A stretch of DNA of 64,000 bases, taken from Acetobacter sacchari. Its GTDB lineage: Bacteria; Pseudomonadota; Alphaproteobacteria; Acetobacterales; Acetobacteraceae. Made by a program: the position numbers and the translations under genes. The notes beneath the pieces were generated by a model. That model was not told where the DNA came from and did not search any database. It was given only the letters and a program-made list of their open reading frames with translations. The stretch covers positions 124,001 through 188,000 of the forward strand of contig NZ_JAFVMF010000002.1 of NCBI RefSeq assembly GCF_017377715.1, given 5' to 3'. Positions 11,062 through 20,893 of this stretch are shown in pieces; positions within the stretch are counted from its first letter, which is position 1; each line of letters begins with the position of its first letter.

Positions 11062-11186
11062 ATGCCAGGCCATCCTCTCGTACGAACTCGGTCAAACAGA
11101 CGAAAGCGGTCCCCGGAATGTCGGAGACCGCGTAGCAACGGTTGGGCAATGAAGGGAGCGTCGCCGCCCCCCTTAGGGACGGAACC

Positions 11187-11271
<85 letters not shown>

Positions 11272-11374
11272 ACGGCGTTTCAGCGCACCCACGTCGCCGA
11301 GGGCGCCGACTTACCCCAGACCTCCACGCTCGGCAAGGCGCCGCCCCAATCTGCGCCGTTTTTCCTGCTCGCGA

Positions 11375-12802
11375 TTATTCCTGAAGGCCGACAGCCCGCT
11401 CCCGCGCCGCGCCCAGATGCCGATCCAGATCCTCCGCCAGCGGCCACGGCCCGGCACACAGTCCCGCTTCCCCATGCAGCCAGACTCCAGCGCACGCCGC
11501 GCCCCACGGCGCCATCCCCGCCGCAAGCAACGCGCCGATCACGCCGGTCAACGTGTCGCCGGACCCGGCCGTGCCAAGCGCCGGCGTGGCGTGAATGTTG
11601 AGCGCCGCACGGCCGTCCGGCGACGCCACGATGGTGGTCGCCCCCTTCAAGACCACGACAGCGTTGATCCGTCGCGCCGCCTGCCGCGCCGCGCCCAGCG
11701 GATCGGCGCCCGGAGGCCCGAACAGGCGCGTGAACTCTCCTTCGTGCGGAGTGATCACGGCGACGCCCCGCAGGCGCTCGGGCATTGAGGCCGCCCATGT
11801 CAGCGCCCCAGCGTCCGCAAGCACACAGCGCGAGGCGGCGATAAGCTGAGGCAGAATTAGCCCCGCCTCTTCGGGCGTGAGTCCCGGACCGCAAATCCAC
11901 ACGCGCCGCCGCGTGTCCTTCAACAATTCGGGAAGAGGGTCGGAATCGACGATCAAACCTGGCGGCCCCAGACGGAGCGCGTCCGCCATCACGCCCGCCG
12001 CGATACGGACGACGCCGGCCCCCGTCGCACGAGCGCCGGCCGCAGCGAGGCGCGCCGCCCCCGGCATGGTCTCGCCCGCACAGAGGCTAACGACGCCCCG
12101 CGTATATTTGTGGCTCGTAGACTCCAGCACCGGCAGCCGCCACAGGCCCGGCTCATTACGCCACGTATTGACGCCCACGTGATCGAGGAGCGACGCATTT
12201 ATGCCGATGTCGTGAACCTGCAGCGCTCCAACGAACTCTCGCCCGGGGTGCAACAGATGTCCCGGCTTTGCGCGAAAGAACGTGACTGTAAGTTCGGCTT
12301 TTGGCGCGTAGCCCAGCGGCGCGCCCGTCGCGCCGTCGACGCCGCTGGGCATGTCAACCGCGATCACCCGTCGCGATGCGGAAAGGACGGCCGAGACCGG
12401 GTCAGCGAGGGGACGACTCAGCCCCGCCCCGAAAACTGCGTCCACCACGATATCGGCGCGCGCGACTTCGGAGACGGAAAAGGGAACGCGCGGACCGCGA
12501 TAAAGCGCGCTGGCGCGAGCCGCATCGCCGCCCGGGGACGGCTCGGCGGTCGCGGCGACAGCGACCGGCCAGCCGCATTCTGCGAGACGGCGCGCGGCCA
12601 CATAGCCATCGCCGCCATTATTGCCCGGTCCGCAAAGGACGAGCACACGACACGGCCGGGCCCACCCTCGGACCGCCCTCGCGACCGCGCGTCCTGCATT
12701 CTCCATCAGCGTCGCAATTGGCGTCGTGTCGGAGGCGATGCGATCGATTTCCCCCATCTCGCGGGGAGACGGGAGAGCAAGGGATGATATCGAAAGCGTC
12801 AC
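11375..12802 (-). CDS. nnr: bifunctional NAD(P)HX epimerase / ADP-dependent dehydratase
   Basis: Repairs hydrated NADH and NADPH. The 475 residues comprise an N-terminal YjeF epimerase domain (about 1-215, with GPGNNGGDGYVAAR) and a C-terminal ribokinase-like dehydratase domain (about 230-475, with TPHEGEFTRLFG and the GSGDTLTG nucleotide motif). The start is a GTG with GAGGAG 8 bases upstream, which decides it. It is monocistronic as far as can be seen; tRNA-Leu follows about 100 bases downstream. Confidence 0.95.
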   Translation of the reverse strand: MTLSISSLALPSPREMGEIDRIASDTTPIATLMENAGRAVARAVRGWARPCRVLVLCGPGNNGGDGYVAARRLAECGWPVAVAATAEPSPGGDAARASALYRGPRVPFSVSEVARADIVVDAVFGAGLSRPLADPVSAVLSASRRVIAVDMPSGVDGATGAPLGYAPKAELTVTFFRAKPGHLLHPGREFVGALQVHDIGINASLLDHVGVNTWRNEPGLWRLPVLESTSHKYTRGVVSLCAGETMPGAARLAAAGARATGAGVVRIAAGVMADALRLGPPGLIVDSDPLPELLKDTRRRVWICGPGLTPEEAGLILPQLIAASRCVLADAGALTWAASMPERLRGVAVITPHEGEFTRLFGPPGADPLGAARQAARRINAVVVLKGATTIVASPDGRAALNIHATPALGTAGSGDTLTGVIGALLAAGMAPWGAACAGVWLHGEAGLCAGPWPLAEDLDRHLGAARERAVGLQE

Positions 12803-12952
12803 AAAAAAATCTCCTCAAGGCGTCCGCCCGCTGCGTCGGGCGTTTCAGCGACGCTGCCGACGCAGCCAGCCTGGTCGAGACGCTTGCGTTCGCGCGCCGA
12901 ATTCGCGATCAAGCCGCTTGATTGCTTTGCCGGAGCGAGAAACGGAGTTCGC

Positions 12953-13402
12953 ATGCCCCATATTCTCTGGAGCCTCATCCTGACCCTCCATATCGCTGGA
13001 ATGACCGTGTGGGTGGGCGGCGCGACTTACGCGGCCCTGATCCTGCGGCCCAGCCTGACGCTGTTGGACGGCGCGCAGCGTAACGCCGTTCATCTGCTGA
13101 CGCTCAAGAAATTCCTGCGCGTCGTATGGCATGTCATGCCGATCGTTCTGGTCACCGGCTGGCTGATGATCCTGCACGAAGGCGGGTTCGCCGTCGTCCC
13201 GTGGACGACCAACGCAATGCAGCTTCTCGGCCTGCTCATGGCCGCACTGTTTTTGCGGATTGTCTTCGGTCCCTACCAGACAGCCCGCAGGGCCCTTCGT
13301 CCGCAGCAGAAAACATTCGACTCGATCCGCACTCTCGTACTCGGCGTCGCAGCGCTGGGCTTGCTCACCATCCTCTGTGCGTCGATGGGACACGGTTTCT
13401 GA
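12953..13402 (+). CDS. CopD-like small integral membrane protein
   Basis: A 149-residue hydrophobic protein with four predicted transmembrane helices. The first carries LHIAGMTVWVGGATYAAL, a pattern typical of the CopD/DUF2269-like family, in which histidines inside the helices may bind metal or heme. The start at MPHILWSLI is preferred over an upstream in-frame codon because it gives a helix directly at the N-terminus. It stands alone between nnr (divergent) and the helicase gene; a 9-bp inverted repeat (13481-13489 with 13501-13509) lies downstream without a T tract. The precise function is unknown. Confidence 0.7.
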   Translation: MPHILWSLILTLHIAGMTVWVGGATYAALILRPSLTLLDGAQRNAVHLLTLKKFLRVVWHVMPIVLVTGWLMILHEGGFAVVPWTTNAMQLLGLLMAALFLRIVFGPYQTARRALRPQQKTFDSIRTLVLGVAALGLLTILCASMGHGF

Positions 13403-13674
13403 CTCAACGCGCATATCCGATCGCTACGAGCGCCGTGCATCATGTTTCGCATCGCAGGCGTAGCGTCACGAGACGAAAATCAGACCGCAACGCCCAAATC
13501 TGCGGTCTGATCGCGCTCATTCGCCGATGAACGCTTGATTTTTCACGCCGGACACTCTACCGACAGCCGCGGACTTTCCCTTAAGTTCCCCACGCCTTCA
13601 TTACCCGGTCAGGCGCCCGTGCAGCGTGGCCCGACCGCCGCGCGCCAAGTGCGGCTGACAGCTTCGAGAGCGAT

Positions 13675-16029
13675 TTGAACGCCAAAACCACTGATACGTC
13701 AGTAAAAAAGACCCGCAAAACAGTCGCGACGCCACGCGTTCGAAAGAGCGCCAAGGCGGCTGAAACCGCGGTTCTTTCCGGCGAAGCCCCCGAGAGCGGC
13801 GCTGCGGAGATCGCCGCGCCGCGCGCCAGAGGCCGTAAGGCTGCCGCAAGTGCGGCGTCGACGCCTGCGAAAGCAAAGTCTGCAGAGACAACGAAAACCC
13901 CGGCGAAACGCGCGACCGCCAGATCGTCCGAAGTCGCAACGAAAACGCCAAAAATCGCTTCTGCTACGAAAAAAGCAACCAGAAAATCCGCTGTGACCGT
14001 GTCCGACGAAACCGTCGAGACGCCGAGCGTGAAGTCGACCAAAACGGCGCGCAAGCCGGCTACAGCGGCAAAAACGAAGCCCGCAACGGCGTCTTCCCCG
14101 AAATCCACCGAAAAGCCGAAGGCCGAAAAAGTCACAGCGCGGAAGAGCGCTGCGTCGCGCTGGGCCTCCGCTGCAGTCGAAGCCGCTGAAAAGCCCGCGC
14201 CCAGAACGACGCGCGGCGCCGGGCGTCGGAACGCGACGAAACCTGCCGCTGACGAAACGCCGGTCTCAACCGACGCCGACATCCAGATCACGAACGTCGA
14301 TGAGGTCTCCCTGCCGCTGCATGTCGGCGGCGGGCTTGATGTGAGCGCGACGGTTGAGCCGGATGTCACGCCAGCCGCCGCCACGGAGCCGCCAGCGACT
14401 GAACCGCCAGCGGAAGATAGGCCGACTTTCACAGGGCTCGGGCTCTCGGAACCAATCCTCCGCGCCGTGGCGGAAATGGGCTACGTCCACCCGACGCCCA
14501 TTCAGGCTCAGGCGATCCCTGCGGTGCTGAACGGGCGCGACGTTCTTGGCGTCGCTCAGACGGGCACCGGCAAGACGGCCTCTTTTACGCTGCCCATGCT
14601 GGAGACCTTGTCCGGCTCCCGCGCTCGCGCTCGCATGCCGCGTTCGCTGATCCTCGAGCCGACGCGTGAACTTGCGCTCCAGGTTGCAGAAAACTTCGTA
14701 AACTACGGCAAGCATCTCAAGCTGACCCATGCTCTTTTGATCGGCGGCGAAAGCATGGCCGATCAGAAAGAGGCGCTCAATCGAGGCGTCGACGTGCTGA
14801 TCGCGACGCCAGGGCGTCTGATCGATCTTTTCGAGCGCGGCGGCCTCCTGATGAACCAGACGCGCACGCTGGTGATCGACGAAGCCGACCGCATGCTCGA
14901 CATGGGATTCATTCCGGATATCGAGCGAATCGTCGGCCTGTTGCCGCGTATGCGCCAGACGCTGTTCTTCTCCGCCACGATGGCGCCGGAGATCAGACGC
15001 CTTGCCGACGCGTTCCTGCAAAATCCGGTCGAAATCACCGTCAGCCGCCCCTCGTCGGTGGCGACGACGATCGAGACCGGACTGGTCGTCGTGGACGAGG
15101 ACGACAAGCGCAAGGTTCTCCGCAAACTGCTGCGGTCTGCGGATCTTCAGAACGCCATCGTGTTCTGCAACCGCAAGCGCGACGTGGATATGCTCCTGAA
15201 GTCGTTGCAGAAGCATGGATTCTCCGTCGGCGCGCTGCATGGCGATCTTCCTCAATCGGTACGTTTTTCCACCCTTGAGAAGTTCAAGGCGGGCGAGCTG
15301 AAAATTCTCGTCTGCTCGGACGTAGCGGCGCGCGGCATCGACATTGGCGGCCTGTCGCATGTGTTCAACTTCGACCTGCCGTTTCACGCCGAGGATTACG
15401 TCCATCGCATTGGCCGCACGGGCCGCGCTGGTCGCGAAGGCCGCGCCTACAGCATTGCGACTCCGTACGATCGTACATTTGCCGAAGCCATTGAAAAGCT
15501 GACGGGCAAATCGATCCCGCGCCTTGAACTGGACGGCGTCGCCCAGCTCGAATGGTCTGAGGAAGCTCGGCCGCGTCATGATCGTGGCAAGAAGCGCCGC
15601 GACGATCGCGGCAAGAAACACGGCGGCGAGCCCGATAACCGTGCGCGTCAGGCCGAACCGCACCGCAACGACGCGAAGCGGCAGGACGGCGGGCAGGGCG
15701 AGACGGCGAAGCCTCATCACACGCGCGGCGAATCGTCCCGTCATGAGCCGTCCCGGAACGAGCAGGGCCGCGCCGACGCCGCAGCGCGCGACGGCTTCCG
15801 TCGCGATGATGATCGTCGCGACCGTAATCGCGATCGGGGACGTGAGTCCCGCGACGGCGAACGGAACCAGCGTCACAAGGACCACCGCAGACGCGACGAA
15901 ATCCCCGCCGACACAACGGCGGACGGCGTGCCAGGCTTTGGCGCGGACGCACCGGCCTTCATGTCGGCTCCTCGGCGCCTGCGCCGCCCCGCGCCCGTCG
16001 ATCTGAGTCAGGATGGCGCGGAAAGCTGA
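13675..16029 (+). CDS. DEAD-box RNA helicase with long basic N-terminal tail
   Basis: ATP-dependent RNA helicase of the RhlE type. The core spans roughly residues 250-620: Q motif (GLGLSEPILRAVAEMGY then PTPIQAQAIP), motif I AQTGTGKT, motif II DEAD in VIDEADRMLDMGF, SAT, and motif VI HRIGRTGRAG. It is flanked by a 245-residue Ala/Lys/Thr-rich, low-complexity N-terminal tail resembling histone H1-like proteins and an Arg/Asp/His-rich C-terminal tail of about 160 residues. The only plausible start is TTG at 13675, with GAGAG a few bases upstream. The last 17 bases overlap the downstream methyltransferase gene. Confidence 0.93.
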   Translation: MNAKTTDTSVKKTRKTVATPRVRKSAKAAETAVLSGEAPESGAAEIAAPRARGRKAAASAASTPAKAKSAETTKTPAKRATARSSEVATKTPKIASATKKATRKSAVTVSDETVETPSVKSTKTARKPATAAKTKPATASSPKSTEKPKAEKVTARKSAASRWASAAVEAAEKPAPRTTRGAGRRNATKPAADETPVSTDADIQITNVDEVSLPLHVGGGLDVSATVEPDVTPAAATEPPATEPPAEDRPTFTGLGLSEPILRAVAEMGYVHPTPIQAQAIPAVLNGRDVLGVAQTGTGKTASFTLPMLETLSGSRARARMPRSLILEPTRELALQVAENFVNYGKHLKLTHALLIGGESMADQKEALNRGVDVLIATPGRLIDLFERGGLLMNQTRTLVIDEADRMLDMGFIPDIERIVGLLPRMRQTLFFSATMAPEIRRLADAFLQNPVEITVSRPSSVATTIETGLVVVDEDDKRKVLRKLLRSADLQNAIVFCNRKRDVDMLLKSLQKHGFSVGALHGDLPQSVRFSTLEKFKAGELKILVCSDVAARGIDIGGLSHVFNFDLPFHAEDYVHRIGRTGRAGREGRAYSIATPYDRTFAEAIEKLTGKSIPRLELDGVAQLEWSEEARPRHDRGKKRRDDRGKKHGGEPDNRARQAEPHRNDAKRQDGGQGETAKPHHTRGESSRHEPSRNEQGRADAAARDGFRRDDDRRDRNRDRGRESRDGERNQRHKDHRRRDEIPADTTADGVPGFGADAPAFMSAPRRLRRPAPVDLSQDGAES

Positions 16030-17359
16030 TCCGCGCAGGCGACGGGCGCCTCCGCCGCCTGAATCCTTCGGTCCCGCCGGCCTCTACGTTGTCGAACGCC
16101 TCGGCGCCGGGGGCGATGGCGTCGCACGAGAGGAGCAGAACGGCGACGCGCAGGCCCAGACGGCGTTCATCCCGTTCACCGCGCCGGGCGATACGGTCAT
16201 GGCCCAGCCTGTGGGCCGTGGTCGCGCGTCCTGCGAAAGGATTGTCTCCCCCTCCCCTGTTCGGGTGACGCCGCCTTGCGCGCTGTTCGGACAGTGCGGC
16301 GGATGTGCTTTGCAGCACCTGCCGATGGACTGGACGCTTTCGTGGAAAGTCGAGCAGATCGTGACCGGCTTACGCCACGCAGGCTTTGCGGAGGTTCCGG
16401 AGCCACGCGCCGTGCAGTCTCCTCCTTCCACACGGCGGCGCGCCGAATTTGCGTTGAAGCGAAATGCGGGCGTCGTCGTCATCGGCCTGCACCGCCGCGG
16501 TGGAGATGTTCTCGACCTGACCGAGTGCCATGTGCTGCATCCGGGCATCATGGCGCTTTTGCCGCCGTTACGCGCGTTGCTGCCGCGTCTCGACCTGCTG
16601 CGCGGCTCCGGCGACCTTCTGGTCAATCTTCTGGATTCGGGACCGGATCTACTTTTCACAACGGACGCGCCGCCCTCGTCCGCCGACCGGGGAAAGCTCG
16701 CCGCTTTTGCACGCGAACATGCGATCCCGCGCATAGGCTGGCGACCGGGCTTGCGGGACGAGCCCGAAACAGTCTCACAGCTTGGTCCGGTGCGGCAGAT
16801 CTTCGGAGATGTGGCCGTCGAGCCGCCGCTGGGTGCGTTCCTCCAAGCAACCGCAACGGGCGAGGCCGCAATACGCGACGCCGTGCTGGACGCGACGCCT
16901 GCAGCGCCCGGACGCAAAGCGAAGATCATAGAACTTTACGCAGGCTGCGGCACGTTGACCTTCCCCCTTGCCGAACGCGCGCGGGTCGAGGCGTACGAGG
17001 GCCATCCTGCAGCCCTGCAGACGTTACGCAAGGCTGCGGCCGGGCGTCGCGTCGACGCTGCTGTACGGGATCTGAACCGACAACCAGTCGACGCGAAGGA
17101 TCTCGGCGGCGCTCTGGCCGTCGTGCTTGACCCCCCTTACACGGGCGCGGGCGCGCAGATGGAGGCCATCCTTCGAGCCACGCCCGAAGCGCTGATCTAC
17201 GTAAGCTGCAACCCACAGGTTCTTCTGAAGGACGCGAAAAGCCTCTTCGCAGCTGGTTACTCTCTGGATGCTGTCACCGTCGTCGATCAGTTTCTCTGGT
17301 CGCCGGAAATCGAGACGGTGTGCCGGTTTTCCCGAAAGCCGCACCGTTTGCGACGCTGA
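16013..17359 (+). CDS. class I SAM-dependent RNA (uracil-5) methyltransferase, TrmA/RlmD family
   Basis: A 448-residue enzyme predicted to make 5-methyluridine in rRNA or tRNA. It has an N-terminal TRAM-like segment, the [4Fe-4S] motif CALFGQCGGC (C-x5-C-x2-C) with a further cysteine in LTECHVLHP, the SAM-binding motif IIELYAGCGTLTF, and the catalytic cysteine in YVSCNP near the C-terminus. The start overlaps the helicase by 17 bases, suggesting coupled translation and a shared role in ribosome or RNA maturation. Whether the target is U1939, U747 or a tRNA site cannot be read from the sequence. Confidence 0.9.
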   Translation: MARKADPRRRRAPPPPESFGPAGLYVVERLGAGGDGVAREEQNGDAQAQTAFIPFTAPGDTVMAQPVGRGRASCERIVSPSPVRVTPPCALFGQCGGCALQHLPMDWTLSWKVEQIVTGLRHAGFAEVPEPRAVQSPPSTRRRAEFALKRNAGVVVIGLHRRGGDVLDLTECHVLHPGIMALLPPLRALLPRLDLLRGSGDLLVNLLDSGPDLLFTTDAPPSSADRGKLAAFAREHAIPRIGWRPGLRDEPETVSQLGPVRQIFGDVAVEPPLGAFLQATATGEAAIRDAVLDATPAAPGRKAKIIELYAGCGTLTFPLAERARVEAYEGHPAALQTLRKAAAGRRVDAAVRDLNRQPVDAKDLGGALAVVLDPPYTGAGAQMEAILRATPEALIYVSCNPQVLLKDAKSLFAAGYSLDAVTVVDQFLWSPEIETVCRFSRKPHRLRR

Positions 17360-17503
17360 GAGACGCAAGTATTGCGATCGCTGACGCGCGCTTCCACGCC
17401 GTCGGTCGATAACTCCAGAAACTTCCTCAGTTCGGCAGCCGCGGGACGCCACGACAGGTAGCGTCGGCAACTGTCTCTGATTTACCGTAGAAGCTTCTTT
17501 GGA

Positions 17504-18055
17504 TCATGCGTTCCCAGAGACTCGGCGAGCCAGGGCGCGCCGGGCGATGCTTTCCGCGAAGAACGGCGTCTCCCGGCGGTTATGATCGCCGCCCGCCTCC
17601 TGCCGGGCTGCGGCGGCCTGCTCAAACGCGACGCCATGCTCGCCAAGAAACGTCATGAAGGCGTCCGTCGGATGGGCGGTCACGCGGTTGGTGTAGAGAG
17701 TACGCCCGCCGCCCAGATCCTCGGCGATCAGCTCCCAGACGACATTCACCTGCGTCCGGCCATTAGGGGTGAAAACATCGGAAATTGAATTCATCCGGCA
17801 ATAACTCGGCGTCGCTTCCTCGGCGACGTAATGCTGCACCACCAGACCCGCGCCTATCATTTCGACATTGATGGACATGCGGCGTCCGTCGTCCGTCGTC
17901 GTAATGCCTGCCGCAATGTGGTCGGGTGCGCAGCAACGGAGATATTCAGCTTCAGGCAACGTAAAGAGCCACTCGGCGATATCGACTTCGGCGAAAGGCA
18001 CGTCGATTTCGTGAGAGTAAGCGGACTGAGAGAGTATCTGTTCGAGGATTTTCAT
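17504..18055 (-). CDS. SRPBCC-like protein of unknown function
   Basis: A 183-residue cytosolic protein. The pattern of an N-terminal beta strand, helices, and the string FAEVDIAEWLFTLPEAEY followed by alternating strands looks like a START/SRPBCC ligand-binding fold, but I cannot name a subfamily. The start is firm: AAGGAG lies 8 bases before the ATG at 18055. It is divergent from the LysR gene at 18188 with a 132-base shared promoter region, so it is probably that regulator's target. Confidence 0.7.
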   Translation of the reverse strand: MKILEQILSQSAYSHEIDVPFAEVDIAEWLFTLPEAEYLRCCAPDHIAAGITTTDDGRRMSINVEMIGAGLVVQHYVAEEATPSYCRMNSISDVFTPNGRTQVNVVWELIAEDLGGGRTLYTNRVTAHPTDAFMTFLGEHGVAFEQAAAARQEAGGDHNRRETPFFAESIARRALARRVSGNA

Positions 18056-18187
18056 TTGTTTTGCTCCTTCAATTCGACAGGGGACGCGCCCTGTTCGATG
18101 AACGAAGGTTTGCGCCGCGCGGAGGCGCGGGATAAGCCGGAATTGTGCCGAAACGCTTTTGCCGTTTCCGCAAAGGTCAGGCGGTTT

Positions 18188-19108
18188 ATGATGAAAGATC
18201 CACGTTTTGCCGAACATCTGGCGGTCTTCGTCGATGTCGTGCGCCATGGCAGCTTCTCTGCGGCAGCTCGCAGACGGGGACAAACCCCCTCTGCGGTTGT
18301 GCGGCAGATCGACACGCTGGAGCAGTCTCTGGGCGTCCCCCTGCTGGTTCGCTCCACACGTGCGCTTGGATTGACCGATGCTGGCGAGCGCCTGATGGAG
18401 CGCGCTCAACCATTGCTGGATCAACTGGCGGACGCCCATGCAGAGGTAGCGGCCTTCGACGGAGCGGTGGCGGGGACTCTGCGCCTTGCCTGTTTTCCGA
18501 CCTTCGGCAAGCGCTACGTGATCCCGGCGCTGACGAAGATGATGCAAGCGCACCCACATTTGCAGATTGAACTCGACCTGACCGAACGGCTGGCCGACCC
18601 CGTGCTGGATCGGCTCGATGCCGTGATCCGCATCGGACAGCTCGCCGATAGCGGCCTCTTTGCCACCCGCCTTGCAGATCAGCGGCGATTACTGGTCGCG
18701 AGCCAGGATTATTTAACGGATATGGGCATGCCGGATAGCGTCGAAGCGCTCGCCCGGCATCGTCTCATCGAAAAGCTGCACGGAGCTGATCTTCTGGGTT
18801 GGGCGGACATTCTCGGACGTCGGATTGGCGAGGGTTCAGGCACTCACTCTGTTTTTCGGTGCGATGATTTCGAAGCGATGCGCCTCTCAGCCGTTGGCGG
18901 GATGGGCGTCGCCCTGCTGCCAGACTGGGTAGTCGGTTCCGACGTCAACGACAGGTCTTTGATACGCATACCTCTTGAGGAAGAACCGTGGAATGCGACG
19001 CCGACCGGCGTGTGGCTATTGCGGGCTCTGGCCCAGCCATCCGCACGCCTGCGGGCCGTGACCGCGGCTATCAAGGAAATCATCGGCAATCCGCCGATAT
19101 GGGCATAA
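18188..19108 (+). CDS. LysR-family transcriptional regulator
   Basis: About 306 residues, normal for the family. The winged helix-turn-helix covers residues 8-65 (FVDVVRHGSFSAAARRRGQTPSAVVRQI), followed by the LysR substrate-binding domain (FPTFGKRYVIPALTKM onward). Two adjacent ATG codons (18188, 18191) are possible starts; a much longer upstream frame is a shadow of the divergent gene. By the usual LysR logic it controls the divergent SRPBCC-like gene. The effector is unknown. Confidence 0.9.
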   Translation: MMKDPRFAEHLAVFVDVVRHGSFSAAARRRGQTPSAVVRQIDTLEQSLGVPLLVRSTRALGLTDAGERLMERAQPLLDQLADAHAEVAAFDGAVAGTLRLACFPTFGKRYVIPALTKMMQAHPHLQIELDLTERLADPVLDRLDAVIRIGQLADSGLFATRLADQRRLLVASQDYLTDMGMPDSVEALARHRLIEKLHGADLLGWADILGRRIGEGSGTHSVFRCDDFEAMRLSAVGGMGVALLPDWVVGSDVNDRSLIRIPLEEEPWNATPTGVWLLRALAQPSARLRAVTAAIKEIIGNPPIWA

Positions 19109-19268
19109 GCTGGCGGGTGGCGACGCAGCAGCCGCATCTATCGCGGCGGCCACCGATACATCATTTACACCCAGTTTGTTTTACCAAAGCTATCCGCGAT
19201 TTTAACCTCGGAGATTAATGCGAACCGGCGCCGACGCTCACTTTAACGCCATGCGGCAAGGTTCAGAA

Positions 19269-20537
19269 TCAATCACCGGTTTTCTCCGGAGCGAGACGTA
19301 AAATCGTACCGTTATGATCTTCCGAAATCAGCAAGGCTCCATCAGCCATCACGGCGAGCCCGATTGGAGAACCCGTCGGATCGCTTCCTGATTGTGAGAG
19401 ATTACGCCAACCCTGGACAAGAGGCTGCGGTGAACCCCGGGGGTTGCCGTCTGAATCAATGGCCAGACTCACCACGCGATGCCCCGCATTGCGGTAGCCG
19501 TGATAAGTCATGATGACCCGCCCTTGTAGTGCAGGAAAAGCTGCGCCGGTATAAACAAGCATCCCCAAAGGCGCTGAATGAGCTGGCAACAGCAGATTCG
19601 GCGCAGTGAGCGTGGAACAATCGTGCTGCGGATACTCCGGAGCAGGCTTCCCGTCATCGAAGCAATAAGGCCACCCATAATCATGGCCTTTCCGCACAAC
19701 AAGGAACGGTTCATGCGGCAGCGCGTCATCTGACAATTTTGGGTCAACCACGTTGATGTTGTCACGGCCATTGACCGCAGCCAGCAATACGCCCTCCGGG
19801 GTGACCGCCAGCGCAGCAGGATTTCTCATGCCCGTCGCTACAACATTTTCAGTCGAGGCGATTTGGGGAGCACTTTTAGGTCTAAAATAAAGAATCGATG
19901 CTCGCGGGACAGCTCCCCGCAATTCGGGACAGATCTGTGACGCAACAGGAAGACCACCAGATGCTGTTTCGCAATTATTCGTGGCGGACCCTTCGCTGAC
20001 ATATAGGCCGGCATCGTGGTCAGCGGCCAGTCCCTTGAGGGGATGACGACCCGTTGAAGGCAATCCCGTCAATGCATCCTGCGTATCCGCCGTTCCATCG
20101 CCGCGCACGTTTACCCGCAGAACGCGGTCTGGCAATCCGATGTAAAGTTGTCCATCAGATGCAAACGTGAGGCCGCTGGGACGATCCAGGCCGGTGAGAA
20201 GGACTTTTTCCGGTCCGTGGCCATTCTGTTCAATGGCTAGCAGACGGCCACGATGAGGCTGCCAGCCTCCCATATCGACAACGTAAATCGTGGCGCCTTT
20301 GACCGCCATACCCCGGGTAAACCGCATTCCCGATGCAACGAGGCCCAGACATGCGCCCTTGGGCGTCTGAAGGTTGACACGCGGGAAGCCATCACACGAC
20401 CCGCTGGTTACGTAGACAGTTCGAGCGTGAAGTCCGTGCGCTACGCACATGAAGAGGGAAATACAAAATAATTCATGGATATTTATGAAATATTTTCTCA
20501 CGGAGCATAGACGCTTCGCTATTTTTTGATTCGCCAT
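19269..20537 (-). CDS. secreted PQQ-type sugar/sorbosone dehydrogenase-like protein
   Basis: A 422-residue beta-propeller protein of the soluble glucose/L-sorbosone dehydrogenase family, predicted to oxidise sugars or aldehydes in the periplasm with PQQ. A signal peptide is visible (FCISLFMCVAHGLHA near residues 25-39). The propeller has family-like stretches GLDRPSGLTF, MRNPAALAV, HDYGWPYCFDD and SEDHNGTILRLAP. The start at 20537 is fixed by GGGGAGA before the ATG. Six or more cysteines in the mature part may form disulfides. The exact substrate cannot be told. Confidence 0.85.
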   Translation of the reverse strand: MANQKIAKRLCSVRKYFINIHELFCISLFMCVAHGLHARTVYVTSGSCDGFPRVNLQTPKGACLGLVASGMRFTRGMAVKGATIYVVDMGGWQPHRGRLLAIEQNGHGPEKVLLTGLDRPSGLTFASDGQLYIGLPDRVLRVNVRGDGTADTQDALTGLPSTGRHPLKGLAADHDAGLYVSEGSATNNCETASGGLPVASQICPELRGAVPRASILYFRPKSAPQIASTENVVATGMRNPAALAVTPEGVLLAAVNGRDNINVVDPKLSDDALPHEPFLVVRKGHDYGWPYCFDDGKPAPEYPQHDCSTLTAPNLLLPAHSAPLGMLVYTGAAFPALQGRVIMTYHGYRNAGHRVVSLAIDSDGNPRGSPQPLVQGWRNLSQSGSDPTGSPIGLAVMADGALLISEDHNGTILRLAPEKTGD

Positions 20538-20570
20538 ACCATCTCCCCTCTCCACCGCCACAATGTGCAT

Positions 20571-20862
20571 CGTGCATATTTGTTGGTCAGTGTGCGAACA
20601 ACGCTACAGTTGTTTAGTTCCGGGATTTAACAGTGCAGCGCCCGACTTCTTACGCACCAAGCAGTATGGCGGAAGTATACCATAGCGATTATCGCGCCGG
20701 CCTTATTCAGACGTCAGAGATTGTCGCTTGCCGTCATAATTGCAGCATTCGCAAGACGCGTATCCATTTTCTCGGCCCCTTCGAGACCTTACAGACATCA
20801 GTGGCGCCACTCCAGCTCGTCTGCCGACGACGAGCGAAGGCGTGTCCTACGAAAGGTCAATA
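20571..20862. other. intergenic region between two convergent/tandem units
   Basis: About 290 bases separating the dehydrogenase promoter from the end of the nuclease gene. It must contain the dehydrogenase promoter near 20545-20620. No coding sequence with conserved features is visible. Confidence 0.4.
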
Positions 20863-20886
20863 CAAAACAAGACCGCGAACGCGGTC
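20863..20886 (-). terminator. intrinsic terminator of the AI-2E/EEP operon
   Basis: Just past the nuclease stop, the minus strand has GACCGCG and CGCGGTC separated by only 2 bases (20871-20886), followed by TTGTTTTG. The stem probably opens to 6 bp with a 4-base loop. Confidence 0.65.
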
Positions 20887-20893
20887 GCCAGTG

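Noticed and set aside
13481-13509. 9-bp inverted repeat after the CopD-like gene as a terminator
   Set aside because: Loop of 11 bases and no T tract; could be a weak hairpin only.
14266-15885. 539-codon minus-strand open frame inside the helicase gene
   Set aside because: Antisense to the conserved DEAD-box core; composition reflects the opposite strand.
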